A stretch of 64,000 nt of DNA. Origin: Paucidesulfovibrio sp050251775. Lineage in GTDB: Bacteria; Desulfobacterota; Desulfovibrionia; Desulfovibrionales; Desulfovibrionaceae. Shown one piece after another: positions 24,984 to 33,948 of this stretch. Numbering within the stretch: the stretch's first letter is position 1; every line of letters starts with the position of its first letter. The notes beneath the pieces were generated by a model. The model had not been told where the DNA came from. It ran no database searches and saw only the letters and a list, made by a program, of their open reading frames with translations. The stretch is taken from the NCBI GenBank assembly GCA_050251775.1, contig JBFWMD010000001.1, positions 75,700 to 139,699 on the forward strand, in the 5' to 3' direction. The translations under genes were made by a program, and so were the position numbers.

Positions 24984-25277
24984 CAGCTGTCCTTATGGTT
25001 TTCTCGCATCCCCAAACGCGATGGTTGACTGAAGGGGCGGAGCTCAACTTCCTGCGCTGTCTGAATGTTGACCTTTGGAATTATATCCGAGGCGATCAAT
25101 GCCGTCCACGATGAACCCGGCGCAGCAAGGCTGAGTGTCTTTCTTGCCGTTGAAAACGGAGCGGAGCAGTGAGGGTGTCCGACTTCACTCCAGAGGTTTC
25201 GTGCCGAGGGGTTGGTATCCATTACCCTGAAGTGCAAGTTCTGCTTTTTGAGTCGCAACTTGGACGAACTTAGTAAC
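24984..25277 (-). other. intergenic region upstream of the AsnB-like gene
   Basis: 294 bases between the SGNH-protein stop and the AsnB-like start, both on the minus strand. It should hold the promoter of the AsnB-GT4 pair. I see no clear hairpin terminator or operator. A minus-strand open frame across it has no family resemblance and is not called. Confidence 0.4.
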
Positions 25278-26183
25278 TCAATGTACGGAAAGCCTTTTTT
25301 CAATTTCTTGCATGACCATTTCCGCCCCGGTTTCCGACAAGTGGACATGATCGGAAAAGGATGTGGCATTACCCGTCAAGGCCGCGAATTCGGGAGTGTT
25401 AAAGCTCCAGACCTGGTCCAGGGGGGAGAAAAGGGCGGCGATTTTTGCAAGGAAGTCAGCATAAGCATTCATGTTGGCGAGATATTCATTATTCGGCTTC
25501 GGATGGGAGTAGGCGAGGATGGAAACGCCCTCTTTCCTGGCCACACAGAGCACTTCTTGCAAGCATTTGAGCGCCTTTGGGTCGATGAAATATTCTGTTT
25601 TCGCACCCGGCCTTTCCATGTCCACGACAGGTGGCGCATCGCCGATGATCATGCGATATCCCCACCAGCTTTCGCGGTAAGGGTCTGATTCCGGGAAAAG
25701 CATGTAAGTGAGTTTGTAGAGATAGAAGCGAATCGTAAACAACGATCCGTAGAGACTTTTTTCCAACCCTGAGGAAAATTCCGATGTTTTCATCATGGAA
25801 TCTTTGAAAAAGTACGGATCGAGGCAAACAATGAGATATTTCATTTTCCCCCGTTCCAGGGCGTTGATGGCGGCGGCGGCGACTTCGCAGGCGTTGGCTC
25901 CGTTCATCGACAAATTGTAGAGCCTTGCCCCCTTGATCTTTCGCGTGTCCAGCATGACCGCCGAAGAAGACGACCCAATGAGGATGCCGTCAAAATTAGC
26001 CGGAATGTAATTCAGCGAAAATAAGTATTTCGAAGCTCTGTTGTATGTCCAGATGCGCCATTGCTTGCCATGCGCGTCACCGTAAAGACCAAACTCGTTC
26101 ATGTACAGGTTGAAGCACACGAACAGGGACACTACGGCGAAAGTCAGACAGAAGGAAAGGAACACGAAGCGTTTAGAAGTCAA
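25278..26183 (-). CDS. SGNH-like protein paired with MBOAT acyltransferase
   Basis: A 301-residue protein with one N-terminal membrane segment (about 6-28) and an extracytoplasmic domain. GSSSSAVML (from G70) looks like the SGNH nucleophile block and SFSDHVHLSETGAE near the C-terminus like the catalytic Asp-His block. This resembles AlgJ/AlgX/DltD-like partners that finish acyl transfer to a polysaccharide in the periplasm. Its start overlaps the end of the MBOAT gene by 11 bases, so they are coupled and likely function together. The family call rests on motifs and pairing. Confidence 0.75.
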   Translation of the reverse strand: MTSKRFVFLSFCLTFAVVSLFVCFNLYMNEFGLYGDAHGKQWRIWTYNRASKYLFSLNYIPANFDGILIGSSSSAVMLDTRKIKGARLYNLSMNGANACEVAAAAINALERGKMKYLIVCLDPYFFKDSMMKTSEFSSGLEKSLYGSLFTIRFYLYKLTYMLFPESDPYRESWWGYRMIIGDAPPVVDMERPGAKTEYFIDPKALKCLQEVLCVARKEGVSILAYSHPKPNNEYLANMNAYADFLAKIAALFSPLDQVWSFNTPEFAALTGNATSFSDHVHLSETGAEMVMQEIEKRLSVH

Positions 26184-27633
26184 AATACAAAAACTCCTTT
26201 TCCGAAAAGGAATTCATATACAGGAAACTGATGCAGAGGCAAAACACGCAGAGCAGGACCGTTTCCCAGCGCGGTTTGAACTGAGAAAATTGCTGGTGCG
26301 TGTTGGGCATTGCGAAAGTCCAGACAGCCGCCCCCACTGTGAGCAATGTCCCCAGGAGCATATCGAAGGATCCCATGCCGCTGTACAACGTGGACTCTTT
26401 GATATTCACAAACCAGGTAAAGGGACCATAACACCAAGCATGCGGCACGGCTCCGTTGAAGCCGATGAGGTCCTGCAACATTTTGAGCGCGGAGGCCATT
26501 GAATCAGCGCGAAAAAAACACAAAGAAACCGCCGTAACGCTAAAGGTGAGCAGAACTCCTAAAAAGTGGGGCAGCTTTCTGGTTGTACGCCGCCAGAGAT
26601 GATTGATAATTAGCGCTAAGCCATGGATTCCGCCGAACACGATGAATGTCCAGGCCGCACCATGCCATAACCCGGCAATCAGCATCGTGATGCCGATGGC
26701 GACGAGTGATTTGCGAAAAGAGAAAGGTGTCCAGGCCCGCAATATCGGGATGTATATGTATGTCGTGATGAAGTTGCTGAGCGTAATGTGCCAACGACGC
26801 CAAAAATCGATAATGCTTGCGGCCTTGAACGGGCTGTTGAAGTTGATGGGGAGTGTGATGTTGAAAAAAAGTGCGACGCCAATAGCCATGTCCATATATC
26901 CGCCAAAATCATAATAGAGCTGAAACGTGTAGCTGAGGATTGCTATCAGTGATTCTGCAGAGGTCAATCGGTCAGGCGTGGAAAACCCGGTGTCCGCCAA
27001 CCGGGCGAACGTGTCGGCAATGACCGTCTTCTTGAACAATCCCACTGAAAAGTATGTCAGTCCCTTGGCGATGTTGGCATAGTCCAGCTTTTTGTTATCG
27101 GTTGAGCCGAACTGGGGCATGATTTCTCGATGATGCACGATGGGGCCGGCGATAAGCTGTGGAAAGAACGCGACAAAGGTCGCATAGTCTACGAAACTTC
27201 CCGGTTTCACACTCCCCTCGTAATTGTCCACCAAGAAAGCAATCTGCTGCAAAGAAAAAAAACTGATGGCCAAAGGGAGGGCGACCCGTTCGAATGTATC
27301 CTCAAGGCCCAAAAGGCCACCAACGTTGCTTAGTAGAAAACCAGCATATTTGAAATATCCCAGCAATCCTACGTTAAAGAACAAGCCAAACATGAGAAGC
27401 GGTCGCTTGAACACGGCATGCTTGTTAGAATATGACGCAACGAGGTAGTTAATGACAATTGAAGCGCTAATCAGCGGTAGGTATTTGATGTTCCAATACG
27501 AATAGAAGAACAGGGAGCTCCCGAGCAGCCACAGGCCAGCCTGCTTTATATATCCGTGCGATGTCAGAAAAAAATAAACGCACACGCAGATAGGAAGAAA
27601 GTATAAGATGTATGCAAACGAATTAAATAACAT
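26173..27633 (-). CDS. MBOAT-family O-acyltransferase (AlgI/DltB-like)
   Basis: A 486-residue multi-spanning protein with the AlgI-like motifs FWRRWHITLSNFITTY and AGLWHGAAWTF, the latter containing the invariant catalytic histidine. MBOAT proteins pass an acyl group across the membrane to an extracytoplasmic acceptor such as a polysaccharide. Here the donor could be the ACP encoded three genes upstream in the same series, and the SGNH-like protein downstream would complete the transfer. The acyl group is unknown; acetyl from acetyl-CoA is the default alternative. Confidence 0.92.
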   Translation of the reverse strand: MLFNSFAYILYFLPICVCVYFFLTSHGYIKQAGLWLLGSSLFFYSYWNIKYLPLISASIVINYLVASYSNKHAVFKRPLLMFGLFFNVGLLGYFKYAGFLLSNVGGLLGLEDTFERVALPLAISFFSLQQIAFLVDNYEGSVKPGSFVDYATFVAFFPQLIAGPIVHHREIMPQFGSTDNKKLDYANIAKGLTYFSVGLFKKTVIADTFARLADTGFSTPDRLTSAESLIAILSYTFQLYYDFGGYMDMAIGVALFFNITLPINFNSPFKAASIIDFWRRWHITLSNFITTYIYIPILRAWTPFSFRKSLVAIGITMLIAGLWHGAAWTFIVFGGIHGLALIINHLWRRTTRKLPHFLGVLLTFSVTAVSLCFFRADSMASALKMLQDLIGFNGAVPHAWCYGPFTWFVNIKESTLYSGMGSFDMLLGTLLTVGAAVWTFAMPNTHQQFSQFKPRWETVLLCVFCLCISFLYMNSFSEKEFLYFDF

Positions 27634-27665
27634 TGGATGTCTTTTTCTTCTTGCTGAGAGAGGAA

Positions 27666-29093
27666 CTAGTGTGCGGCGGTTGCCCCGGTAGATATCATTT
27701 TACGAAGAACATCGAGAAGAATTGGAACAGGATCCTTGTTCTCGACGGGATACAAACTTGCAGTCTGATCTGTATGTAACCTGGGGAAGCGCGGCACTGT
27801 GATTTTCCACAGCGGAAATTGTGCCGAATACGAAGCACAAAGCGTTTCGCCTGCAATCTTGGCACAGGCGTATTCCGTCATGTCTGCAGGGAGCTCTTCC
27901 GCCGCGACAGTAGAGGGGTAGAGAACGCGAAGCGGTTTGTCCGGATCAAAGGCATGCAGCAGCGAAGCAAATGCGTACAGGTAAATACGGATGAATGTAT
28001 CGAATAGGGCAGTGGAAAATTGTTTTTTTCGTCCTTCAAAAATATGAGGTGTCGCGTAATAGAATATGTCCGTCGGATACCAGCCGTTGACAAGAATCTG
28101 GCGAAAGTCTTTCTGGATATCCATGACATCCAACGGGTGGCAGGAGCATGTCCCGCCTCCGGCAATTATTTCACTGCAAAGGGCTTTCGCGTCATTTTTC
28201 CCAGTCAGATAGGTTGTCTTGACATCCGCGCCGCCAGCCGCCAGGAGTTTTGCGGTCACTTCGCCGAGTCCGCGGGAACCGCCGATTACCAAGCCCCGGA
28301 TCTGTGTGAATTCACCAGATGTGACCATGGCCTGAATAGTCGCATAGGAGGGTTGCTGGGCGGGCTTTGGGCGTAGAAACGCGCTCAGGACTCCCTCCAG
28401 TCCAGCGGAGGTCATAGAAATGGTGGCAAAAGAGAAGCGGTCATCAAAGCCCGTCAATCGGTAGCTCGGTTCTGAATTCGGCGTGGATGGCTCGGGTCGT
28501 GACAATTTCATGCCGGTAAAAATCGAGTGAAGGCCGGGACACCGCATCCCGATAATTCTTGAACTCCACAGAAGTGCCGCGATCTGGACGGCCGGAAGTT
28601 TTGCGCTGAGGTGAGGGAAAAGACGGCGGCTTGATTCCAGATTCAAATACAGTCTGTCCACCCCCTCGGGATTGCGCCCCAGGCCTTCGGCGTCATGTTC
28701 TTCGCACGCTCTTTCCGGCGGCGGTTCAGCCACCACGACCGAGGTGCTTGCGGCGATTCTCCCAAGCAGCCCGTGTGCGGACAAAACCACCGTTGTCCCC
28801 AAGCGGGCTTCCAGCTCGAACACATTGTTCCGACGGCTCCAGTGGAACCGCACTGTTTCTCCGACCGGAACCGGCTTGAAGAACCGCACGTCAATGCGCC
28901 GGATCTCAAGGGCCGGGCATTGCTCGAATGCCTGCTCCAGTGCCCAGAGCAGCAAGTGAACGCCATGCACCACAGGCTTGCCCAGCAAAAGGCGGCGCGC
29001 ATGGACAAAATCAACATGCATTGGGTTCGTGTCCCCCGAAAGGGCCGCGAATTCCAGCTGCTCGGTTTGGGTGAAAACGCGCTCAACAGGCAT
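27666..29093 (-). CDS. MaoC-like hydratase / SDR reductase fusion
   Basis: About 475 residues joining two enzymes. The N-terminal hotdog domain shows the MaoC signature AALSGDTNPMHVD and GKPVVHGVHLLLWALE (residues 1-130). A linker-like middle follows, perhaps a second hotdog. The C-terminal short-chain dehydrogenase (from about 255) has GLVIGGSRGLGE and the active-site YACAK (YxxxK). Such a pair could reshape an acyl chain on ACP or CoA. The frame is open to 29255, but ATG 29093 begins exactly at the MaoC domain and lies 22 bases after the ACP stop. Confidence 0.8.
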   Translation of the reverse strand: MPVERVFTQTEQLEFAALSGDTNPMHVDFVHARRLLLGKPVVHGVHLLLWALEQAFEQCPALEIRRIDVRFFKPVPVGETVRFHWSRRNNVFELEARLGTTVVLSAHGLLGRIAASTSVVVAEPPPERACEEHDAEGLGRNPEGVDRLYLNLESSRRLFPHLSAKLPAVQIAALLWSSRIIGMRCPGLHSIFTGMKLSRPEPSTPNSEPSYRLTGFDDRFSFATISMTSAGLEGVLSAFLRPKPAQQPSYATIQAMVTSGEFTQIRGLVIGGSRGLGEVTAKLLAAGGADVKTTYLTGKNDAKALCSEIIAGGGTCSCHPLDVMDIQKDFRQILVNGWYPTDIFYYATPHIFEGRKKQFSTALFDTFIRIYLYAFASLLHAFDPDKPLRVLYPSTVAAEELPADMTEYACAKIAGETLCASYSAQFPLWKITVPRFPRLHTDQTASLYPVENKDPVPILLDVLRKMISTGATAAH

Positions 29094-29115
29094 GTGTTTA
29101 CATTTTCCAGAGCTG

Positions 29116-29355
29116 TCAGGCGTGCCTGATGACGGCTTCGACGATATCTCCGACATTTTCGATGGAGTCGAGTTCTCCCAGTTGAAATCGGAAACCAAAT
29201 TCCTGCTCGATTCCCAAAATGATTCCAATATTGGAAACAGAGTCCCAGCGTTCAACGTTCTTTGCTGAACTTCCCGCAGAGATCACCAGATCCTTCTGGC
29301 CCAGGGTATCACGAACGATTTCCTGTATGGTCGCGAGTATTCTTTCTTTATCCAT
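29116..29355 (-). CDS. dedicated acyl carrier protein
   Basis: A 79-residue carrier protein. The phosphopantetheine serine is S39 in ERWDSVSNIGII, and the flanking helices end in GDIVEAVIRHA. Its ATG overlaps the end of the FkbH-like gene by 8 bases, so it is translationally coupled to the protein that most likely loads it. It is distinct from a housekeeping AcpP, which would have the motif GADSLD and lie near fab genes. It probably carries the acyl unit that the MBOAT/SGNH pair transfers. Confidence 0.88.
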   Translation of the reverse strand: MDKERILATIQEIVRDTLGQKDLVISAGSSAKNVERWDSVSNIGIILGIEQEFGFRFQLGELDSIENVGDIVEAVIRHA

Positions 29356-31171
29356 GCTGCACCCGAATGTGTTCGTTCTTTGGTGTATAGCCGTCCGTAA
29401 GGTCAAACCGCCAAATACTGTCGCCGTTTATGTCCCTGCTGACAAGCTGGAAACCCAATTCTTCATAGAAGCTGGCGACAATAACATTTTTTTGTGTCGG
29501 GATGTAGCTGCCGAAGATTTGTTTGATGTTTCGTTTCCTGGCAGCGGCCACCAGTGCGTCAAACATCGCCAGTTCCATTTCCCGTTTGAAGACACGGCAA
29601 CTCATGAGCCAAAGGTCGATCGTCACAGCCAAACCCTCAATGCGGCCCATAAGGACAGAAATCAGGCCATTGTCACCGAATTTATCGGACAGTCTGCCAT
29701 AGAGACAAAGGTGTTCGTCGCTCACTGCGGCCTTCTGTATCTCCGGTAAAGTGTAGCGGCGCGTGGTCAGGTTGAACTGGTTCGTCTTATTGGTCAGCTG
29801 GGTTATCCGGTCATAATATTCTGGGACGAATGAACTAATCTCAGCGACCATCTCAAGGGAGTCCAGATAGTCGCCATAGTCTGAATAAGCGAACTGCACG
29901 GTGTTGCGCTTCGCATTTTCCTGATAATACCGACTGCGTTCGATATCCTCGGCAGAGAGATTGATCGTTTCAAAAAGACCGGAGCGGTCCAAGGCCGTGA
30001 TGTAGGTGGATACATCAGAACCTGTGGGGCCGCCCGGTTCGATTACCGCCACATCGGGAAGTTGCGCCAGGACGATTTCCCGCTCCGCAGGGTTGTCATC
30101 GAACATGACGAGCGAATCGACCCCGATATTGATGTCTGCGGCAATCGCTGCGAGATTGTCCGACTTTGGGGACCAGTTCGCCCGAATCAGCGTGAAGTCG
30201 TCCAGAGATAGAGCGCTATCCGGATGCTTCAAGCCCGCTCTGGCGTTGTCCTCTTCGTTTTTCGAGCAAACCGCGAGGATCACGCCGCGATCTTTCAGAC
30301 TTTTGACATATTCCTGAAATGCCAGGAAAGCCGAAGCCTCTGCTGTTTCACGCCCCAGCCGGATCCCCTCCACACCGTCGTCGCCGATTACTCCTCCCCA
30401 GAGGGTATTGTCGAGGTCGAGAACAAGGCACTTGCTTGCCTTGCCGAAGATGGCCCTGAGCAGGCCGGCCAGATTCTGCGCCAGGCGGGGAATCGCCGAG
30501 AGTCCCGGAGAACATTTATAGGCGAACCAGGAGGACGGATCATGCCAGTTGTCCAGTCCTGTTTCGGCGGCGAGGCGATCAATATCCTGGATGACCAGTG
30601 CGGGCCTCTGGTCGGCTTCCCGTGCGAAGCGTTGATTCAGTTCCCGCACAAAATGGGTCAGACCACGAGGGTCCACACCATCGAGATTTCCAAGAGACCG
30701 ATGGGGCGGCGGGTCAAAATTATTCTGGATGACGAGGCATCCGTATTTTCCCCCAATGGTATCCCAGAGTGTTGAATACATTTGCATCGTCTGAGACAGA
30801 AGGCCGTCGATCTCCTGTCGAGTGGACTTGATAGCGGGCCTGCTGACCAGATTTCGAACCGTGGTATGAAGATAAATGACATCCGGTTTGAATGCATCCA
30901 GTTCGGCGCTGCCGAACATGATTTCTTCGTAATACCGGTTAAATCCGGATTGGTAAAACTTAGGCGCAATGCCGGAATTGAGTAAATACAGCTCAAGAAT
31001 CGCCGCCAATTCGGAAGTGGTTGATCCACCCAGAATGGCAATGCGTTTTTCGATGAGGCGGCCTTGAGCGGTCAGTTCTTTTTTGAGTTTGCTTTTGCGT
31101 CTGCCGAGTCCTGAATCAGGCTGGCAGCAGAAGAGTTGCAAAGGGCTGAGAGGCTCTGAATTCTCGCTCAT
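29348..31171 (-). CDS. FkbH-like HAD-IIIC protein
   Basis: About 607 residues. A central HAD domain carries CLVLDLDNTLWGGVIGDDG (DxDxT-type nucleophile) and MFDDNPAEREIV, the FkbH signature. The C-terminal part looks GNAT-like. The N-terminal part (GGSTTSELAAILELYLL) resembles an SGNH-like module. In polyketide pathways FkbH homologues take 1,3-bisphosphoglycerate and load a glyceryl unit on ACP. Here the ACP gene overlaps it directly. The frame reaches a TTG at 31216; the ATG at 31171 is preferred. Confidence 0.85.
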   Translation of the reverse strand: MSENSEPLSPLQLFCCQPDSGLGRRKSKLKKELTAQGRLIEKRIAILGGSTTSELAAILELYLLNSGIAPKFYQSGFNRYYEEIMFGSAELDAFKPDVIYLHTTVRNLVSRPAIKSTRQEIDGLLSQTMQMYSTLWDTIGGKYGCLVIQNNFDPPPHRSLGNLDGVDPRGLTHFVRELNQRFAREADQRPALVIQDIDRLAAETGLDNWHDPSSWFAYKCSPGLSAIPRLAQNLAGLLRAIFGKASKCLVLDLDNTLWGGVIGDDGVEGIRLGRETAEASAFLAFQEYVKSLKDRGVILAVCSKNEEDNARAGLKHPDSALSLDDFTLIRANWSPKSDNLAAIAADINIGVDSLVMFDDNPAEREIVLAQLPDVAVIEPGGPTGSDVSTYITALDRSGLFETINLSAEDIERSRYYQENAKRNTVQFAYSDYGDYLDSLEMVAEISSFVPEYYDRITQLTNKTNQFNLTTRRYTLPEIQKAAVSDEHLCLYGRLSDKFGDNGLISVLMGRIEGLAVTIDLWLMSCRVFKREMELAMFDALVAAARKRNIKQIFGSYIPTQKNVIVASFYEELGFQLVSRDINGDSIWRFDLTDGYTPKNEHIRVQHG

Positions 31172-31474
31172 GATATTCTGCCAACAGGTGAGAGATTCGA
31201 GGGGATTAAAAACCAAAAACTAGTAGCCGCCGTTCTGTATGTCAAGAAAAGGCCGGTGGGGCAAATGCAGGCTCGCCTGTGCTGAGATGTTTATAACCTG
31301 GGTAATTCTCCCCTTTTTAGTAAGCTTGAAAAGTAGAGACGCCGCCATCCTCAGCTTTTGCATCGAGGTAACGCCGAACCATGCCCTCCTGGGCGGCACA
31401 GTGAAGGGCAAGGAACCGGAAACCGAGGAAGCCGCGTAACTCACCCCGCCAGGGGCGACGGTGTCAGGTGAATA
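31172..31474 (-). other. intergenic region upstream of the FkbH-ACP operon
   Basis: About 300 bases between the transglutaminase-like gene and the FkbH-like gene. It probably holds the promoter for the FkbH-ACP-MaoC/SDR-MBOAT-SGNH series. CCCC/GGGG pairing near 31445-31460 forms only a short stem without a T-run. Short open frames on both strands here match no family I know. Confidence 0.4.
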
Positions 31475-32314
31475 CTATCTCTGTACATTTTTGGAGACCA
31501 GATATAGGCCCATCGGCAGCTGCAAAAGGAATGGAATAATCCAGATCAGTCGGTAACTGTACTTCTCAAGGGCATACGCGGTTGGAGTTGCAATTCGGGG
31601 GGAGGGGAGAATCGTATTGCCAGAATCATCATAAAGAGCCGCTAGTTTCGGATATTGAGTCTGTTGGTATATCTCAGAGATGTCAGCCATGTGATCAGCA
31701 AAAGAGTCTATGGTCCATGGAATAATGACATTGGCGGAGGGGTCGGCAACAAATTCTGTTCCATCGGGCAACTGGACAACAGTACAAACATGCCCTTCCA
31801 GCCCCAATACTTGGTACGGAATCCCCAGCTTCTCTTCAAGGAAGCCGGAAAGAGTCATCGCGATTTGAGAACATATCCCAAAACCTCGACGCAATGCCTT
31901 GTCGTAGTCGAAATATTGGTATTGTGAAAAATAGTGTCGAGACGGGCTGAGGTGGAATTTGAAGACTTGAGAATCAAAAAAAGACCCCAGATACAGAATC
32001 CAATTTTCGCGCAGAGGGACAGTGCCTTCATCTTGAGGCCACGTGTAGTGCATTGAATCGTGTATGACATTCATGATGGCGGTAACAGCTTGCTTATTTG
32101 GCTCCGAGCCGTGTGCTAGTTGTTCAAGTTTATCGCTGGCCTGTTCGTAGGAAAGAACGATGCCCCCCAGCGCTTCCCGTTTGTCATTGGGCCAGACAAC
32201 ACCGGTAATGTTCAGCAAAAGTAATCCACAGCCGACACAAAACAGTAAAGTCCATAATGTAAGATAGGGTGACCTTTTCCCCTGTTTAGGTCGTGATTTC
32301 TGTGTTTGTCGCAT
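31475..32314 (-). CDS. membrane-anchored transglutaminase-like protein
   Basis: 279 residues with membrane segments near the N-terminus (about 18-36) and C-terminus (about 252-271). The extracytoplasmic middle has a transglutaminase-like triad: C148 in GFGICSQIAM, H175 in LEGHVCTVV and D191 in FVADPSANV. These folds act as proteases, amidases or cross-linking enzymes. The ATG at 32314 lies 2 bases after the stop of the sulfatase-like gene. Its role in the glycan island is unknown; a processing or cross-linking step outside the membrane fits. Confidence 0.75.
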   Translation of the reverse strand: MRQTQKSRPKQGKRSPYLTLWTLLFCVGCGLLLLNITGVVWPNDKREALGGIVLSYEQASDKLEQLAHGSEPNKQAVTAIMNVIHDSMHYTWPQDEGTVPLRENWILYLGSFFDSQVFKFHLSPSRHYFSQYQYFDYDKALRRGFGICSQIAMTLSGFLEEKLGIPYQVLGLEGHVCTVVQLPDGTEFVADPSANVIIPWTIDSFADHMADISEIYQQTQYPKLAALYDDSGNTILPSPRIATPTAYALEKYSYRLIWIIPFLLQLPMGLYLVSKNVQR

Positions 32315-32316
32315 GA

Positions 32317-33948
32317 CTATCTTCCCTGGGGCATTGAGGATAAAAGACGCCATTCTTCCAGCGGCATTCCATTGCTGATGACAGTGAAGACATCACCGTT
32401 ACTTCGAGAAATGTAAGAGTCGTCCTGTGCAAAGTCTAAAAGTCGACGGTCATCTGAGAGCGTGAAAAATAACGCCCGAAACAGATTGATCGAAGATTTT
32501 GGAATCGTTTTCATCTTCATACCCCGTGGCAAACGTATTCCAAGAAAAACACCCAGCATGTCCTCCGCGACCAGTTTCCCGTCCACTCCGACTTTTCTCA
32601 AATAGGCATTGGGCTCTTGGTCGTTGTTGATGATGTTTCTGAATCGGTGGGCGCCATGGTCTCCCAGCAAGACAATGCATGCGGCATGATCCTGTAGCAG
32701 AATGTAGTCTACGAGTTCAAGGAGCTCTGCATCACTTTTTTGCAGGATATGCGGGTAGCGATCGATCCAATAGGCAAGGTGCTTCCAAGCATCTTGATCC
32801 CATTGTTGTTGTGCTTGCCGCTGCTGTGACGCGGGAAGACCCCGCCAGGTTGCCGGGCTGTGGTTTGCGCCTAATTTTATGAAAGTGAAAACGGGTTGCT
32901 TGAGGCGTGCCGCGAAATCAATGCGGGGCTTGATAATGTTCTTAAAATCATCAAACTGTGTAACACTCTTGATGTTGAAAAGGTCGTTTAGAAAAGTTTT
33001 CCGGTACAGTTCAAACGCCCTACCGATTTCTCCTGTTCGCTGTACCGTGGCATAGTCCAATAGGTCGCTACTGAAAAAGCAGTAATTGCTATTAAGAACA
33101 TATTGTATATAGTATCTGTTATGCTTTAGTGTTTTTAGTACAGGGTTGTAGGATCTGCCGCCAATGACATCTCTAGCATTTCGTGAGTCGCAATTCCCGA
33201 TTGATCCGCTATAGTAGTGGTGCTGCATTGACATCGTTGCTTCGAGGCTTGTCAAAGTGGTTGTATAATTTGAAAAAAAATCATCAAAGACCGTGAATCC
33301 TTTTGCTGCAAGACTCGCCTCAAAAGGGGTGTTGTCGTATGCGTATATGTCCCTGAGAGCCCTTTTGTTATGACAAGACTCCAGCAGAATAAAATAAATG
33401 TTTGGAGTTGTCTTGAATTCAATTTGCGGGATGGGCTGTTGGTGAGAAGACGCGTGTGTAGGGTTTTCAAAATTGTCGGCCTGTAAATAATTCGTCCCCC
33501 AGGAGATTAAGCTTATTGCTACAAGAGAATAAAAGAATATATTTACATATCGTGTGCCTGAGAAGAAAATGGTGCAAAAGACCGCAGCCAGGAAGAAGGC
33601 TTCAAGCACAAGGGCGAAGCTTAAGGAGCCTACGACATCGACTGTGGACCGATGAAAAAGCAGTGCAACACAGGCGGTGCAGAATGTGTAGCAAACAGCT
33701 GAGAGAGTCTTATGAAGTTGGTTTAGGTCTTGTTCGCTGTATTTTATATACAACACATGTCCCAGGCCGTACAAACCAATCGACACTGCCAGCAAAAAAA
33801 ATGGAATTGCGAAAATGAAAAAAAGAATTTGAGCTCTTGTGTAGACAAACCAGTTGTTTGCCATAAAGTAAATGCCCGGATATAGGGACGCAGCAACAAT
33901 GCCCGCTGCGAGTTGCGCGAGGGGAGATTTAAAACTTGCACCCATCAT
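32317..33948 (-). CDS. sulfatase/alkaline-phosphatase-superfamily membrane protein
   Basis: 543 residues: about five N-terminal membrane segments, then an extracytoplasmic alkaline-phosphatase-type domain. Metal and catalytic regions are visible: YFILLESCHNK, the threonine-rich TTTLTSLEATMS that probably holds the nucleophile, FIKLGANHSPATW and LLGDHGAHRF. This is the layout of LTA synthase and phosphoethanolamine transferases, which move phospho-head groups onto glycans or lipids. It overlaps the NoeA-like gene by 4 bases. It may add a phospho-substituent to the glycan made here; sulfate removal is less likely without a visible CxPxR formylglycine motif. Confidence 0.8.
   Translation of the reverse strand: MMGASFKSPLAQLAAGIVAASLYPGIYFMANNWFVYTRAQILFFIFAIPFFLLAVSIGLYGLGHVLYIKYSEQDLNQLHKTLSAVCYTFCTACVALLFHRSTVDVVGSLSFALVLEAFFLAAVFCTIFFSGTRYVNIFFYSLVAISLISWGTNYLQADNFENPTHASSHQQPIPQIEFKTTPNIYFILLESCHNKRALRDIYAYDNTPFEASLAAKGFTVFDDFFSNYTTTLTSLEATMSMQHHYYSGSIGNCDSRNARDVIGGRSYNPVLKTLKHNRYYIQYVLNSNYCFFSSDLLDYATVQRTGEIGRAFELYRKTFLNDLFNIKSVTQFDDFKNIIKPRIDFAARLKQPVFTFIKLGANHSPATWRGLPASQQRQAQQQWDQDAWKHLAYWIDRYPHILQKSDAELLELVDYILLQDHAACIVLLGDHGAHRFRNIINNDQEPNAYLRKVGVDGKLVAEDMLGVFLGIRLPRGMKMKTIPKSSINLFRALFFTLSDDRRLLDFAQDDSYISRSNGDVFTVISNGMPLEEWRLLSSMPQGR

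Noticed and set aside
24984..25369. 128-residue minus-strand frame across the AsnB-like upstream region
   Set aside because: No ribosome site, no motif, overlaps the end of the SGNH gene; treated as intergenic.
31220..31444. Short frames on both strands in the FkbH upstream gap
   Set aside because: No family resemblance and no supported start; probably promoter sequence.
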